Source: Methanomassiliicoccales archaeon LGM-DZ1 (GTDB taxonomy: Archaea; Thermoplasmatota; Thermoplasmata; Methanomassiliicoccales; Methanomethylophilaceae). From it: a stretch of DNA of 64,000 nucleotides. The notes under the pieces are model-generated. The model was not told the origin of the DNA and did no database searches. It worked only from the letters and a program-made list of their open reading frames with translations. This document shows positions 1-8,778 of this stretch, one piece after another. The stretch lies in assembly GCA_030168595.1 (NCBI GenBank), contig CP115556.1:806001-870000 (forward strand), in the 5' to 3' direction. Position 1 is the stretch's first letter, and every line of letters starts with the position of its first letter. Made by a program: the position numbers and the translations under genes.

Positions 1-18
1 CCTTGAGGTGGTCGGCTG

Positions 19-801
19 ATGTCCCGTGCCAGTGGCTTCCCCGACAACGGCGAACTCGTAGTCTGCACCGTGACCTCGGTGAAGAACTTCGGCGCATTCG
101 TCACGCTGGACGAATACGACGACAAAGAAGGGTTCATCCATGTGAGGGATGTGGCCACCGGCTGGGTAAAGTACATCAAAGACTACGTCAAGGAAGGGCA
201 GAAAATAGTCTGCAAGGTCCTGGGCGTGGACTCCCAGAAAGGCCATATCGACCTTTCTCTGAAGTCCGTCAACGATCACCAGAAGAGGGAACGTATCCAG
301 CAGTGGAAGAACGAGAAGAAGGCAGCGAAGCTCCTCGAGATTGTTGCCGAGAGGCTCTCGATCGACCTGCCGACGGCCTACAAGGACTTCGGCAACACAC
401 TGATGGACGAATACGGTTCCCTCTACGATGCCTTCGAAGCCGTAGTGGCCCAGCCTCAGGAATTCTCCGATTACTTCAATGGGTACTGGGTCGAGAAGTT
501 CGTAGAGGTGGCGAAAGAGAACATCACTCCGCCCGCTGTCGAGATCGACGGCGTGCTCGAGATGACCTCCAACGCCCCCAACGGTGCGATCCTCATCAAG
601 GATGCTCTCCTGGAGGGCCTCAAGGCCGCGGACGGCGCCGACGCCAAGATCACCAGCGTCGGGTCCCCCCGCTACAGGATCGTCGTCACGGCACCTGAGT
701 ACAAAGAGGCCGAGGAGATAATGAAGCGCGTCTCCAAGGCCGCTATCGACAGCCTCGTGAAGAACGGCGGTTCCGCCGTCCTCAAGCGCGAGAGCAAGTG
801 A
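19..801 (+). CDS. eif2a: Translation initiation factor aIF2 subunit alpha
   Basis: The 260-residue protein is the alpha subunit of heterotrimeric aIF2, which brings initiator Met-tRNA to the 30S subunit. An S1/OB domain fills about residues 10-85 (GELVVCTVTSVKNFGAFV, then EGFIHVRDVA). A helical middle and a C-terminal alpha-beta domain follow, the normal archaeal layout and length. A GAGGTGGT sequence seven bases before the ATG supports the start. It is followed directly by nop10 and a PAC2 gene, a gene order common in Euryarchaeota. Confidence 0.96.
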   Translation: MSRASGFPDNGELVVCTVTSVKNFGAFVTLDEYDDKEGFIHVRDVATGWVKYIKDYVKEGQKIVCKVLGVDSQKGHIDLSLKSVNDHQKRERIQQWKNEKKAAKLLEIVAERLSIDLPTAYKDFGNTLMDEYGSLYDAFEAVVAQPQEFSDYFNGYWVEKFVEVAKENITPPAVEIDGVLEMTSNAPNGAILIKDALLEGLKAADGADAKITSVGSPRYRIVVTAPEYKEAEEIMKRVSKAAIDSLVKNGGSAVLKRESK

Positions 802-803
802 AC

Positions 804-992
804 ATGGGCTCGCGGATCCGCAGGTGCCCCGCATGCGGGCGCTACACTTTATCGGATTCGTGCCCTAAATGCGGCAGGGCCACTGTCTGCCCCGTGCCGC
901 CGCGCTTCTCCCCCGATGACCGCTACGGCAGATACCGCCGCGAGACCCTGAAAGAGGAGTTCGGTGCCGATGGAAAGTATCATAAGATTTGA
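804..992 (+). CDS. nop10: H/ACA ribonucleoprotein protein Nop10
   Basis: This small zinc-ribbon protein of about 62 residues is a core part of archaeal H/ACA particles, which guide pseudouridylation of rRNA with Cbf5, Gar1 and L7Ae. It shows RRCPACGRYTL, then a second CPKCG knuckle, then the family signature PPRFSPDDRYGRYRR. A GTG at 798 overlaps the aIF2-alpha stop, but the ATG at 804 gives the usual N-terminus. The 3' end overlaps the next gene by about 20 bases, so the three genes are probably co-transcribed and translationally coupled. Confidence 0.94.
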   Translation: MGSRIRRCPACGRYTLSDSCPKCGRATVCPVPPRFSPDDRYGRYRRETLKEEFGADGKYHKI

Positions 993-1722
993 CAGCAAGC
1001 CGGTCCTCAGGGACCCGATACTCATTGAGGCCCTCCCGGGCATCGGGAATGTCGGGAAGATCGCCGGGGATTTCCTGGCCGACACCCTCAAAGCGACCGG
1101 GTTCGCGAGGATATATTCCATGAATTTCCCGGCACAGGTCGTCCCTGACGAGGACTGCGTCGTGTCGATGGCATGCAACGAGCTGTGGCATGCCAAACTC
1201 CCTGACGGAAGGGACGCCGTGTTCCTGCGCGGCGGATATCAGGCGAGCAGCCCCGAGGGACAGTTCGTTCTGGCCCAGGACGTGACGGACATCATCATGC
1301 CTTACGGGCCCTCGCTCGTCGTCACCCTCGGCGGCTACGGCACCGGCCTCATGGCCGACGTCCCCCACGTATACGGGGCCGTCACCCGCAAAGAGCTCAA
1401 ACCTGATCTGGAGAAGGCCGGCACCGTCTTCAACCCCGGACAGCCTCAGGCCGGTATCATCGGCGCCGCAGGGCTGCTCCTGGGATTCGCGCAGATGAAC
1501 GGCGTGGACGGATTCTGCCTCATGGGCGAAACCTCCGGATACTTCGAAGACCACAAGAGCGCCCTCGCGGTTGTCAAGGTCCTGCTCTCGTACTTCAGCA
1601 TCGCAGATGCCGACACGAAGGGGCTCGAGGAGAAGGCCAAGAAGATCGATGAGCTCTCGGAGCAGGTCAAGGCCGCGGGAAGCGCCGACAGCAGCAGGGA
1701 CGATCTCGGCTACATCGGGTGA
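970..1722 (+). CDS. PAC2-family proteasome assembly chaperone
   Basis: This belongs to the archaeal PAC2/PbaB-type family (PF09754), linked to proteasome assembly. The beginning ALPGIGNVGKIAGDFLADTL is characteristic, and glycine-rich LGGYGTG and GAAGLLLGFAQMNGVDGFCLMGETSGYF segments follow. The end is charged and helical (about residues 215-245). GTG at 964 and ATG at 970 are both possible starts; I chose the ATG. It overlaps nop10 and closes the aIF2-alpha operon. Confidence 0.88.
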   Translation: MESIIRFDSKPVLRDPILIEALPGIGNVGKIAGDFLADTLKATGFARIYSMNFPAQVVPDEDCVVSMACNELWHAKLPDGRDAVFLRGGYQASSPEGQFVLAQDVTDIIMPYGPSLVVTLGGYGTGLMADVPHVYGAVTRKELKPDLEKAGTVFNPGQPQAGIIGAAGLLLGFAQMNGVDGFCLMGETSGYFEDHKSALAVVKVLLSYFSIADADTKGLEEKAKKIDELSEQVKAAGSADSSRDDLGYIG

Positions 1723-1733
1723 ACTGGATTAAC

Positions 1734-1744
1734 TTTTTATATCC
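1734..1744 (+). promoter_or_regulatory. TATA box for tRNA-Tyr
   Basis: TTTTTATAT lies about 25 bases before the first base of tRNA-Tyr, the standard archaeal box A distance. It directly follows the PAC2 stop codon. Confidence 0.6.
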
Positions 1745-1765
1745 CAGCATTATCCCATGGATAGT

Positions 1766-1877
1766 CCCCACCTAGCTCAGACTGGCTAGAGCGGCTGACT
1801 GTAGAGTGTTCTCGGAGAGATCCGATACAGCCGCTGATATCAGCAGGTCCCCTGTTCAAATCAGGGGGTGGGGACCA
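1766..1877 (+). tRNA. tRNA-Tyr(GTA) with a 34-nt intron
   Basis: The acceptor CCCCACC pairs with GGTGGGG (1867-1873), followed by discriminator A and an encoded CCA. The C1-G72 pair and A73 are the archaeal tRNA-Tyr identity elements. The anticodon stem GCTGA pairs with TCAGC at 1840-1844, and the loop carries GTA at 1801-1803. The loop only closes if 1805-1838 is removed, which is a 34-nt intron at the canonical position between bases 37 and 38. The T arm CCCTG/CAGGG is perfect. Confidence 0.93.
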
Positions 1878-1950
1878 ATCTGTTATCTTGCAGCGGCATT
1901 CGCGTCAGCTGTCCGCCTGGATTTTATATGATGCGTCCTTTCTGGCATCA

Positions 1951-2511
1951 GTGGAAGCGATCGCAGTTCTCCTGCTGGCATTCGGCCTGGCCATGGATGC
2001 ATTCGCAGTATCCGTCTGCAAAGGTCTGGCCATAGGCAGGTCCTCGGTCCGCGCCGGGATCATAGTCGGCGCATGGTTCGGGTTCTTCCAGTTCCTGATG
2101 CCGGTGATCGGGTACTACATCGGCGATGCCTTCAGCGGGGCGATTGAGGATTACGACCACTGGGTCGCGTTCGCGCTGCTCGTCTTCATCGGCGCCAACA
2201 TGGTCCGCGAATCCCGTTCCGGAGAATCCGAGGATGTGGGCGCAGGGCTTGGGTTCGCAGCCATGCTGTTCTTCGCGATAGCCACCAGCATTGACGCTCT
2301 CGCTTCCGGCATATCGCTCGCGATGGTGGAGGATTCGATCTGGGCCCCTGCGATCGTCATCGGCGCAGTCACATTCGCCATGTCATTCATCGGGACCTAC
2401 GTCGGGTGCAGGGTCAGCGGCCGCCTCGGTCCGGCCGCAGAGCTCATCGGCGGGATAATCCTCATACTGATCGGGATCTCCGTCCCCCTCGAGCATCTGG
2501 GATATCTCTGA
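1951..2511 (+). CDS. mntP: Manganese efflux pump MntP
   Basis: This is a six-helix membrane exporter of Mn2+ in the MntP/YebN family. Two homologous halves are visible, each with an acidic intramembrane motif: GLAMDAFAVSVCKGLA near the start and ATSIDALASGISLAM in the second half. The GTG at 1951 gives 186 residues, the usual family length, and begins just before the first helix. Upstream in-frame sequence is not membrane-like. It stands alone, convergent with the ATPase gene at 2521. Confidence 0.9.
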   Translation: MEAIAVLLLAFGLAMDAFAVSVCKGLAIGRSSVRAGIIVGAWFGFFQFLMPVIGYYIGDAFSGAIEDYDHWVAFALLVFIGANMVRESRSGESEDVGAGLGFAAMLFFAIATSIDALASGISLAMVEDSIWAPAIVIGAVTFAMSFIGTYVGCRVSGRLGPAAELIGGIILILIGISVPLEHLGYL

Positions 2512-2520
2512 CCTGAGCCG

Positions 2521-4500
2521 TCAGCGGCAGCGCGACAGGTTCTTCAGCAGCCGCATGAAACGCAGCTTCGTCATCGGATTGATCTCGTCGAAGAACGTCC
2601 CGATGCTCTGAGAGAAGCACGCAAGACGGTCGAAATTGCCGCTGTCGATGCCGTACTTCTCCCTTTCGGCCGGGGTGAACATATCGGATATCGTCCTGAT
2701 CGCCGGATCTCCGACAGTGTCAGGCATCTTGATGACCGATATCCCGGGGGATCCCCTGGAATAAACAGAGAAGATGTCGCCCTCCTCGTCTCCGTTGACC
2801 AGGACCACCGCCCTCTCCTCGATCCTCCTGATCTCCTCCAGAGTCTCGGCCATGCCGACGTTCGACCCTCCGAGGCCGTTGACCGGGATGAAGTCGATAT
2901 GCACGCCCGACCCATGCGATTCGAGCTCTGAAGCGAATCCGTTGAGGACGAAGTACTCCGTGAAGCCGATGACGAATATGATGTTCCTGCCCTCGGGACG
3001 GAGATAGTTCCTGCCAACAGTGAGGCTCTCCAGGACCGGGCGCAGGATATCGTGGTCCTCGCGGCTCACCTGCATGAAATTGTTGTAGACGATGGCGCTG
3101 CCATTCGGCCTGGGACTGACCAGGCGGATCTCGTCCAGGTGGCGGACGTCGATGGCCATGGGGTTCTGGGTGGCGAGAACGAACGTGATGCCGGAGCTCT
3201 TGCCGAAGTTGCGGATGACCTCCGTGAGGTACCCCACGGTCGAATAGTTCAGCATGTTTCCGTATTCGTCGATGAGTATGATGTCCCCCGGAAGGTAGTT
3301 CTTCCTGCCGAACAGGAACACGAAGAAATCAAAGAGCCAGCGGAAGCCCTCGGACTGGTGGTCTATGTCCACCTGCCTGTCCTCCCGGTAAATCCCGAAC
3401 GATATCTGGGTGGAATCCATGTCCACCTTGAACGAGTACTTCCCGGTGACCGGGCCGAGGAGGCTGTTGAAATTGTCCGCTATGTCGGTCAGGAGATAGT
3501 TGACGTTCTTCTGCAGCGTCCTCCTGGAATCCTTTCCGCTCTTGTAAGCATCGGCGAGCATTGAGAGGCTGCAGCCTGCGGACCCCAGCAGGCTCAGCAT
3601 GGTCTTGCTGGGATTCCTCGGGTCGCAGACGAGGTCCGAATCGCGGAGCTTGGTGTACTCATAGCGGAACACCCTCTGGCTGATGTAGTAGCCGTAGCGG
3701 TCGCCGAAGTTGCGGGAAACGGATTCGTATGATATCCCGAACACATCGAACATCGGATCGTCCGGGTACCTCTCAAGGAATTGGAGGAGATTGATCCACG
3801 AACGCCCGTACTTCAGCGCCATCTCCGGCTCCTCCGACAAGACCGCGGCGCACATGTCGACGAAGAACCTCTGCTCCTGCCTCGGCCCCGTTTCCCGGAC
3901 CGCGTTAAGCATGTCCTCGTCGAATATCTCCAGGAAACGTATTCCCACATCGATATACTGGCAGAACTGCTCCCTGGTGATGGTCTTCGAAGTGATCCTG
4001 ATAGGATTGCCGACATCGTTGTACTCCGGCTCGACGAGCGCTGTGATGTACTCGGAGGCACGGTTCGATTCATCGGCCTTCTCGATGACGGCCAGCCACT
4101 GCCTGAACAGCTCGAAACCGCGCTTCGATTCGATGGCCTCGATGAAGCCCTCCATGGTCAGCGGCTCCGCCATCGCATCGTACTTCCCGTCGGCCACCAC
4201 CATGCGGAGCTCGGGCTCGCGCGGGTCATCGACGAAATCGGTGTAGTCCTCCGGCTGTATGATGTCGCGGTACCAGGTCTCTATGGCCTTGAGAACGTTC
4301 GACTTACCGCAGTTGTTGGCGCCTATCAGGGTGACGATCCCCCCGATCATGGTGCGGTCGAGACCGCGGTTGATATCGACGCGGACCCTGTGCTGTCTCC
4401 CGCCGATGAGGGGGCCGAGGTTGCGGAAACCGGAGATGGTCATGTACCTAGTCTCCCATTTCGCATCCTCCGTCCCGTTCCCATGCTGACCTTCGGCCAA
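2521..4500 (-). CDS. AAA/ABC-type ATPase with C-terminal TOPRIM-like domain (OLD-like)
   Basis: The 659-residue protein resembles OLD-family ATPase-nucleases. The Walker A motif GANNCGKS is at residues 60-67, a SEGFRWL segment near 383 resembles the signature region, and Walker B is IILIDEYG with D411 and E412. The last 150 residues look like TOPRIM: E515 in GFTEYFVLNGF and VNGDEEGD with D571-D575. OLD-like proteins act in phage defence and DNA processing; the substrate here is unknown. It lies 41 bases after the CARF-like gene on the same strand, so the two are probably one operon. Family certainty is good, function is inferred. Confidence 0.75.
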   Translation of the reverse strand: MAEGQHGNGTEDAKWETRYMTISGFRNLGPLIGGRQHRVRVDINRGLDRTMIGGIVTLIGANNCGKSNVLKAIETWYRDIIQPEDYTDFVDDPREPELRMVVADGKYDAMAEPLTMEGFIEAIESKRGFELFRQWLAVIEKADESNRASEYITALVEPEYNDVGNPIRITSKTITREQFCQYIDVGIRFLEIFDEDMLNAVRETGPRQEQRFFVDMCAAVLSEEPEMALKYGRSWINLLQFLERYPDDPMFDVFGISYESVSRNFGDRYGYYISQRVFRYEYTKLRDSDLVCDPRNPSKTMLSLLGSAGCSLSMLADAYKSGKDSRRTLQKNVNYLLTDIADNFNSLLGPVTGKYSFKVDMDSTQISFGIYREDRQVDIDHQSEGFRWLFDFFVFLFGRKNYLPGDIILIDEYGNMLNYSTVGYLTEVIRNFGKSSGITFVLATQNPMAIDVRHLDEIRLVSPRPNGSAIVYNNFMQVSREDHDILRPVLESLTVGRNYLRPEGRNIIFVIGFTEYFVLNGFASELESHGSGVHIDFIPVNGLGGSNVGMAETLEEIRRIEERAVVLVNGDEEGDIFSVYSRGSPGISVIKMPDTVGDPAIRTISDMFTPAEREKYGIDSGNFDRLACFSQSIGTFFDEINPMTKLRFMRLLKNLSRCR

Positions 4501-4541
4501 TCATACCACCGGTATCGCCGTTCATATGGGAAGACTTCGAT

Positions 4542-5372
4542 TTAAAACCGCATCACCGCGCAGAGGCATCGGCGCCGGCATCGGGGTTTGTTGTAGAACG
4601 TGTCGACGATGTTCCGGCCGTCCTCTGTGAGATCGTACTTGGAGTTGCGGCCCTTCTTCGATACCCAGCCCCTTGACTTCCATTCATCGATGAAATGGCG
4701 CTGATAGTACATCGCTTCCTTCTGGAACTCCGATGTCCTGCAGGAGCCGCGGTCCGCAGAGTAGTTCCAGAGGCCCTCCTCCTTGAGGGCCGCGATCACA
4801 TTGGACGCGCTCACCGGGAGCATGGCATTGCGCATATCGCGGTACACTCTGAGGGCGCGGACGAGGTTCTCATCCGGCATCTTGATGGGGAAATTCGTTA
4901 TGAGGCGCGGGTCGTAGATCTTACCGGACAGGCCTACCGGCGATCCGTCGCGGAAATAGAGGTTCTCGATGTCCTTCTCCGGGACTGTGTACTCCTTGGT
5001 GCCGACAGTGAACGCACGGGCGCCCGTCATGAAGGATGCCACCACCGCCGCGGCGGTGAACTGGGCCGGGCCCGATGAGGCGTTCACAAGCACTCTCTCG
5101 CATCCCTCGGCCTCGGCCTTGGATATGCAGTCCAGAAGGGCCCTGAGCATGGCCGGGAAGTCGTACACCGGGTCCTTCGAATGCTCCACGATGCGGGCGC
5201 CGGGGACCTCGGCCTTCAGAAGCCTGACCACCTCGGAATAGAACTTACCGTAGATGTCGCCGCTGCTGCGGCTGTAATGGAACAGATGCACCTCGTCCGC
5301 ACCGTAGAAAGCAGCGGGGCGGACCACCTTGACGGTCTCGAAAGCCACACATGCCAGGACAGCGCACCTCAA
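4542..5372 (-). CDS. CARF-like sensor with C-terminal winged helix (HFX_2341/DUF6293 type)
   Basis: About 276 residues. The N-terminal part looks like a Rossmann CARF-like domain: an opening beta strand, GADEVHLFHYS, and the loop VNASSGPAQFTAAAVVASFMTG, where CARF proteins bind cyclic nucleotides. Residues about 200-265 resemble a winged helix (MYYQRHFIDEWKSRGWVSKKG, YDLTEDGRNIVDTF). I chose TTG at 5372 because GGAGG precedes it at the right distance and the CARF strand begins there; an in-frame start at 5417 is possible. It probably senses a small molecule and controls or signals to the ATPase downstream. The ligand is not known. Confidence 0.65.
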   Translation of the reverse strand: MRCAVLACVAFETVKVVRPAAFYGADEVHLFHYSRSSGDIYGKFYSEVVRLLKAEVPGARIVEHSKDPVYDFPAMLRALLDCISKAEAEGCERVLVNASSGPAQFTAAAVVASFMTGARAFTVGTKEYTVPEKDIENLYFRDGSPVGLSGKIYDPRLITNFPIKMPDENLVRALRVYRDMRNAMLPVSASNVIAALKEEGLWNYSADRGSCRTSEFQKEAMYYQRHFIDEWKSRGWVSKKGRNSKYDLTEDGRNIVDTFYNKPRCRRRCLCAVMRF

Positions 5373-5504
5373 TGTATCCCTCCGCGGCACCGGATAACGG
5401 GCCGCCGACAGCTTCAATATGCCTGCCGCGGGTTAAAAGGGTTCCCGACGCGCAGCGCGCATCCAGCATCTGATTTATTAGCGCGCACGGCGATTCATTG
5501 CCTG

Positions 5505-6125
5505 ATGCTCAGGAATGTCGTCAGGATAGATCCGGAGAAATGCACTGGATGCGGGGCCTGCGCCGAGGCCTGCGAAGAGGGTGCGATACGCATGGTGGAC
5601 GGAAAGGCCGTGGTGGCCGACGAATCCTGCTGCGACGGCCTCGGAGCGTGCCTTCCCGCATGCCCTGCGGGCGCCATAAGCATAGAGGCCCGCGAGGCGG
5701 TGCCGTTCGGCGTCCCGATGGTGGCCGGCACCCGCGGCGGAGGCCCCCGCAGGGTCGAGGGGCTCGCGCTTTCGCAGTGGCCCGTCCAGCTGAGGCTGGT
5801 GCCGGCGGGCGCCCCGTTCTTCGACGGGAAGGAGCTCCTCGTGGCCGCAGACTGCACCGCATACGCGATGCCCGGCTTCCAGGAGAGGTTCGAGAAGGGG
5901 CGGGCCGTGGCGATCGGATGCCCCAAGCTCGACCCGCCTGACTGCTGGCGGAAGCTGGCCGACATCATCGGCGGGCATGACATCCGCCGCGTGATCGTGA
6001 CCAGGATGACCGTCCCCTGCTGCGGCGACATCGTCCGCGCCGTGAAGGATGCCGTCAGTGCCAGCGGGAAGGATGTGGATATCGAGGTCGTCACCATCGG
6101 CCCCGACGGAAAGGTGAGCATATGA
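5505..6125 (+). CDS. 4Fe-4S dicluster ferredoxin-like protein
   Basis: A 206-residue cytoplasmic iron-sulfur protein. The N-terminal 60 residues hold two cluster sites, CTGCGACAEAC and CCDGLGACLPACPAGAI. The rest is a domain with VPCCGDIVRAVKDAV near the end, seen in a family of methanogen and anaerobe ferredoxin-like proteins. A TATA-like TGATTTATTA lies about 25-30 bases upstream. Its stop overlaps the next start (ATGA), so it is coupled to the acetyltransferase. The electron partner cannot be read from sequence. Confidence 0.8.
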   Translation: MLRNVVRIDPEKCTGCGACAEACEEGAIRMVDGKAVVADESCCDGLGACLPACPAGAISIEAREAVPFGVPMVAGTRGGGPRRVEGLALSQWPVQLRLVPAGAPFFDGKELLVAADCTAYAMPGFQERFEKGRAVAIGCPKLDPPDCWRKLADIIGGHDIRRVIVTRMTVPCCGDIVRAVKDAVSASGKDVDIEVVTIGPDGKVSI

Positions 6126-6697
6126 AGGGAGAGACGATATTGGACAGAATGAGGAAGGGCCAGCCGATCGGACGCAGCGATCCGGAGATCGCGGTGCTCG
6201 ACGAGGCCCTGGACGAAGGGGACAGGCTCCGCACAGAATACAATTCATCAGGCCTGACCCGCAGCGAGAGGAAGGCGCTGCTAGAGAAGATCCTGCATGC
6301 GCCCGTGAAGGGGGAGACCAAGGTCGTGCCGCCGTTCCATTTCGACTTCGGGTTCAACATCCGCCTCGGGAAGGACGACATAATCAACTACGACGTGGTC
6401 ATGCTGGATGATGCCGAGATCGACATCGGGGACAACGTCCTGATAGGGCCGGGCGCGAAGCTCGTGACCGCATCGCATCCGCTGGACGCCGAGACCAGGA
6501 GGGAGAACCCGTTCATGTCGTACGCCCAGCCCATCAGGATCTGCGACAACGTATGGATCGGTGCGGGCGCGATAATCCTCCCGAGGATAACCGTCGGGGA
6601 AGGCGCCGTGGTCGGGGCCGGAGCGGTGGTCACCAAGGATGTGGAGCCCGGCACAGTGGTGGCAGGAAGCCCTGCGAGGGTGATCAGGAAGCTTTGA
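6122..6697 (+). CDS. Sugar O-acetyltransferase, left-handed beta-helix type
   Basis: This 191-residue acyltransferase of the maltose/galactoside acetyltransferase family moves acetyl from acetyl-CoA to a sugar. The N-terminal helical cap is followed by hexapeptide repeats (DAEIDIGDNVLIGPGAKL, then RICDNVWIGAGAIILPRITVGEGAVVGAGAVV). The ending is the typical GTVVAGSPARVIRKL. The active-site histidine would be in ASHPLD. It overlaps the ferredoxin gene by four bases. The true acceptor is unknown. Confidence 0.88.
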   Translation: MKGETILDRMRKGQPIGRSDPEIAVLDEALDEGDRLRTEYNSSGLTRSERKALLEKILHAPVKGETKVVPPFHFDFGFNIRLGKDDIINYDVVMLDDAEIDIGDNVLIGPGAKLVTASHPLDAETRRENPFMSYAQPIRICDNVWIGAGAIILPRITVGEGAVVGAGAVVTKDVEPGTVVAGSPARVIRKL

Positions 6698-6750
6698 CGG
6701 CGGCCTGAGGCCGCCGAAGGGCGTTCGGCGTTTCCGGAGAGCCCGAGACC

Positions 6751-7269
6751 ATGAACGGAAGCGCCGCCGAGGAAGCGATCTGCCTGGCGTTCAGAAGGCT
6801 TCTGGCGGAGATTCCCTACGATAAGGTCACAGTCTCGGCGATAGCCGAGGCCAGCGGCCTCTCCCGCCAGACTTTCTACTATCATTTCGGGAGCGTGTTC
6901 GGGATCGTCCGCCGGCTCTGCATCGGGCAGGGCAGCCAAGATTGGAGGGAGGATATCGCCGGGGCGTTCAGGGCCGCCTCCGAATAGAGGGACGTAGTGT
7001 CCGCCGTCGCCCGCTCGTCGGCCTCTTGGGAGCTTGTCCGCGCCTTCAGGGAGATCGGCATGAGGGCCGGGCGCGCGGCCGCCTACGAGGCCGGCCCCGG
7101 ATACAGGAACCCGATGCTAGCGATTATCTGCGGGCGGGTCTTCGAGGGGACGATATCGTATTGGATCCTCCGGGGGATGGATGAGGATGCGGACACCGTC
7201 GCCGGCGAATGCATATGGGCGATAGAGGTCCTGGCAGGGAACTTCGCGGACCGCAGGCGCGGAGATTAA
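6751..7269 (+). CDS. TetR-family regulator with an in-frame TAG (codon 79)
   Basis: Residues 1-78 form a TetR DNA-binding domain: VSAIAEASGLSRQTFYYHFGS is the classic helix-turn-helix. TAG stands at 6985-6987, and the same frame then runs open for 93 codons with coherent helical sequence (WELVRAFREIGMRAGRAAAY, GTISYWILRGM) ending in TAA. The 172-residue total is normal for TetR; the first half alone would lack the ligand/dimer domain. TAG is not used as a stop by any other gene I read here. I infer readthrough, possibly as pyrrolysine; a plain nonsense mutation is the alternative. Confidence 0.7.
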
Positions 7270-7296
7270 TAAACAGGGAAGACCATCGGAAAGAGC

Positions 7297-8721
7297 ATGG
7301 CATACGCTCTGGCAGGCCACACCTGGGATTTCATCTACACGGTGTTCGCTGCCATCGACATCCTGGTCATCGGGGCCCTGCTGGCCGCCCGCCGCTCGAC
7401 CTTCAGGAGGCAGGCCGTCTGGTTCATCATAATGCTGATCAACCCGGTCGTGATGTTCGGAGCGTACATAATGGTCGGGAAACCCGTTTTCAGGCGCCGT
7501 TTCAGAGTGTACCGCAACGAGGGGATCGACCTCATCGACAGGGCCATCATGGACAGGACCTCGATGGCCGAGCCCCTGTCGGCCGCCCGCGCCCTCGCCC
7601 GCTCCGGGGCCCTGGGGTTCTCCGCGGACAGCTCCGCCGCCTATATCCCCGGCGGGACCCAGTACTTCGGTTCACTCTTCGGAGACCTCAGGCGGGCGCA
7701 GAGCCTCATCGCCATCGAGTGCTATGTCATCCGCAGGGACCGCACCGGAAAGGAGTTCCTGGATATCCTGGAGGAACGCGCCCGCGCCGGTGTGAAGGTC
7801 TACATCTCCTTCGACGACTACGGCTACGACGGAGGGGACATGCTGTTCGTGAGCCGCCTGAAGAAATCGGGATGCAGGATATCGTTCTTCCATAACATGA
7901 ACCGCATGATGTTCAGCCCCAAGAAGAACTGCCGCGACCATCGGAAGACCGTGGTCATCGACGGACGCATAGCCTACCAGGGCGGGTACAACATCGGAAA
8001 CGAGTACCTGGGGGACGGCCCCCTCGGAGAATGGAGGGACACTGCCGTCAGGATCGTCGGACCGCAGGCCGGGAAGATGCTGGGGCTCTTCGCCGACCTG
8101 TGGATGTACTCGGAGAAGGAGGATCTGAGGGGCCTGCCGGATTTCGCGGCCGCCGCCCCTGCGGAGAACCCTGTCGCGATGCAGATCATCCCCGGGGACC
8201 CGGTGATACCCGAAGAGAACCCGGTGGGCATCGAGTTCCTGACCCTCATCGGATGTGCCAGGAGCAGCATTTACATCGAGACCCCGTACTTCGTCCCTCC
8301 GAGGGAGATCCTCAGGGAACTGATGCTCAGGGCGAGGTCCGGTGTCGATGTGCGCATCATCATCCCGGAGATCGGCGATCACCCGTGCGTCTACTGGGCC
8401 AACAGGCATTATGCGGACATGGCCATCAAGGCCGGATGCAGGGTGTACGAATACCGCGGAGGGTTCCTCCACTCCAAGACGATCGTCGCCGACAGATTCT
8501 ACTGCTCGGTGGGCACCGCGAACTTCGACGAGAGGAGCGTCAAGATCAACCTCGAATGCAACGTCCTCATGTACTCGTCCGAGATGGGCATGAGGATGGC
8601 CGACGAATTCATGAGGGACCTGTCCAAGAGCACCGAGTACACCCATGAGATGTACATGTCGAGGACCCGCGGCCAGAAGATCAGGACCTTCCTCTCGCTG
8701 CTCAACTACGATCAGCTCTGA
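7297..8721 (+). CDS. cls: Cardiolipin synthase-like phospholipase D family protein
   Basis: A 474-residue membrane enzyme of the PLD superfamily. Two N-terminal transmembrane segments (about residues 12-30 and 42-60) precede two HKD catalytic motifs: HRKTVVID at about residue 215 and HSKTIVAD at about residue 392. This is the layout of bacterial cardiolipin synthases, which join two phospholipids through a shared glycerol. In an archaeon the product would be an ether-lipid cardiolipin analogue. It follows the TetR gene by 27 bases, so it may be that regulator's target. Confidence 0.88.
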   Translation: MAYALAGHTWDFIYTVFAAIDILVIGALLAARRSTFRRQAVWFIIMLINPVVMFGAYIMVGKPVFRRRFRVYRNEGIDLIDRAIMDRTSMAEPLSAARALARSGALGFSADSSAAYIPGGTQYFGSLFGDLRRAQSLIAIECYVIRRDRTGKEFLDILEERARAGVKVYISFDDYGYDGGDMLFVSRLKKSGCRISFFHNMNRMMFSPKKNCRDHRKTVVIDGRIAYQGGYNIGNEYLGDGPLGEWRDTAVRIVGPQAGKMLGLFADLWMYSEKEDLRGLPDFAAAAPAENPVAMQIIPGDPVIPEENPVGIEFLTLIGCARSSIYIETPYFVPPREILRELMLRARSGVDVRIIIPEIGDHPCVYWANRHYADMAIKAGCRVYEYRGGFLHSKTIVADRFYCSVGTANFDERSVKINLECNVLMYSSEMGMRMADEFMRDLSKSTEYTHEMYMSRTRGQKIRTFLSLLNYDQL

Positions 8722-8778
8722 GGCCGGAGCACATCCCGGCCGGGGCATGCAATGTTTTTATCCCCGTCAGAGCGATTC

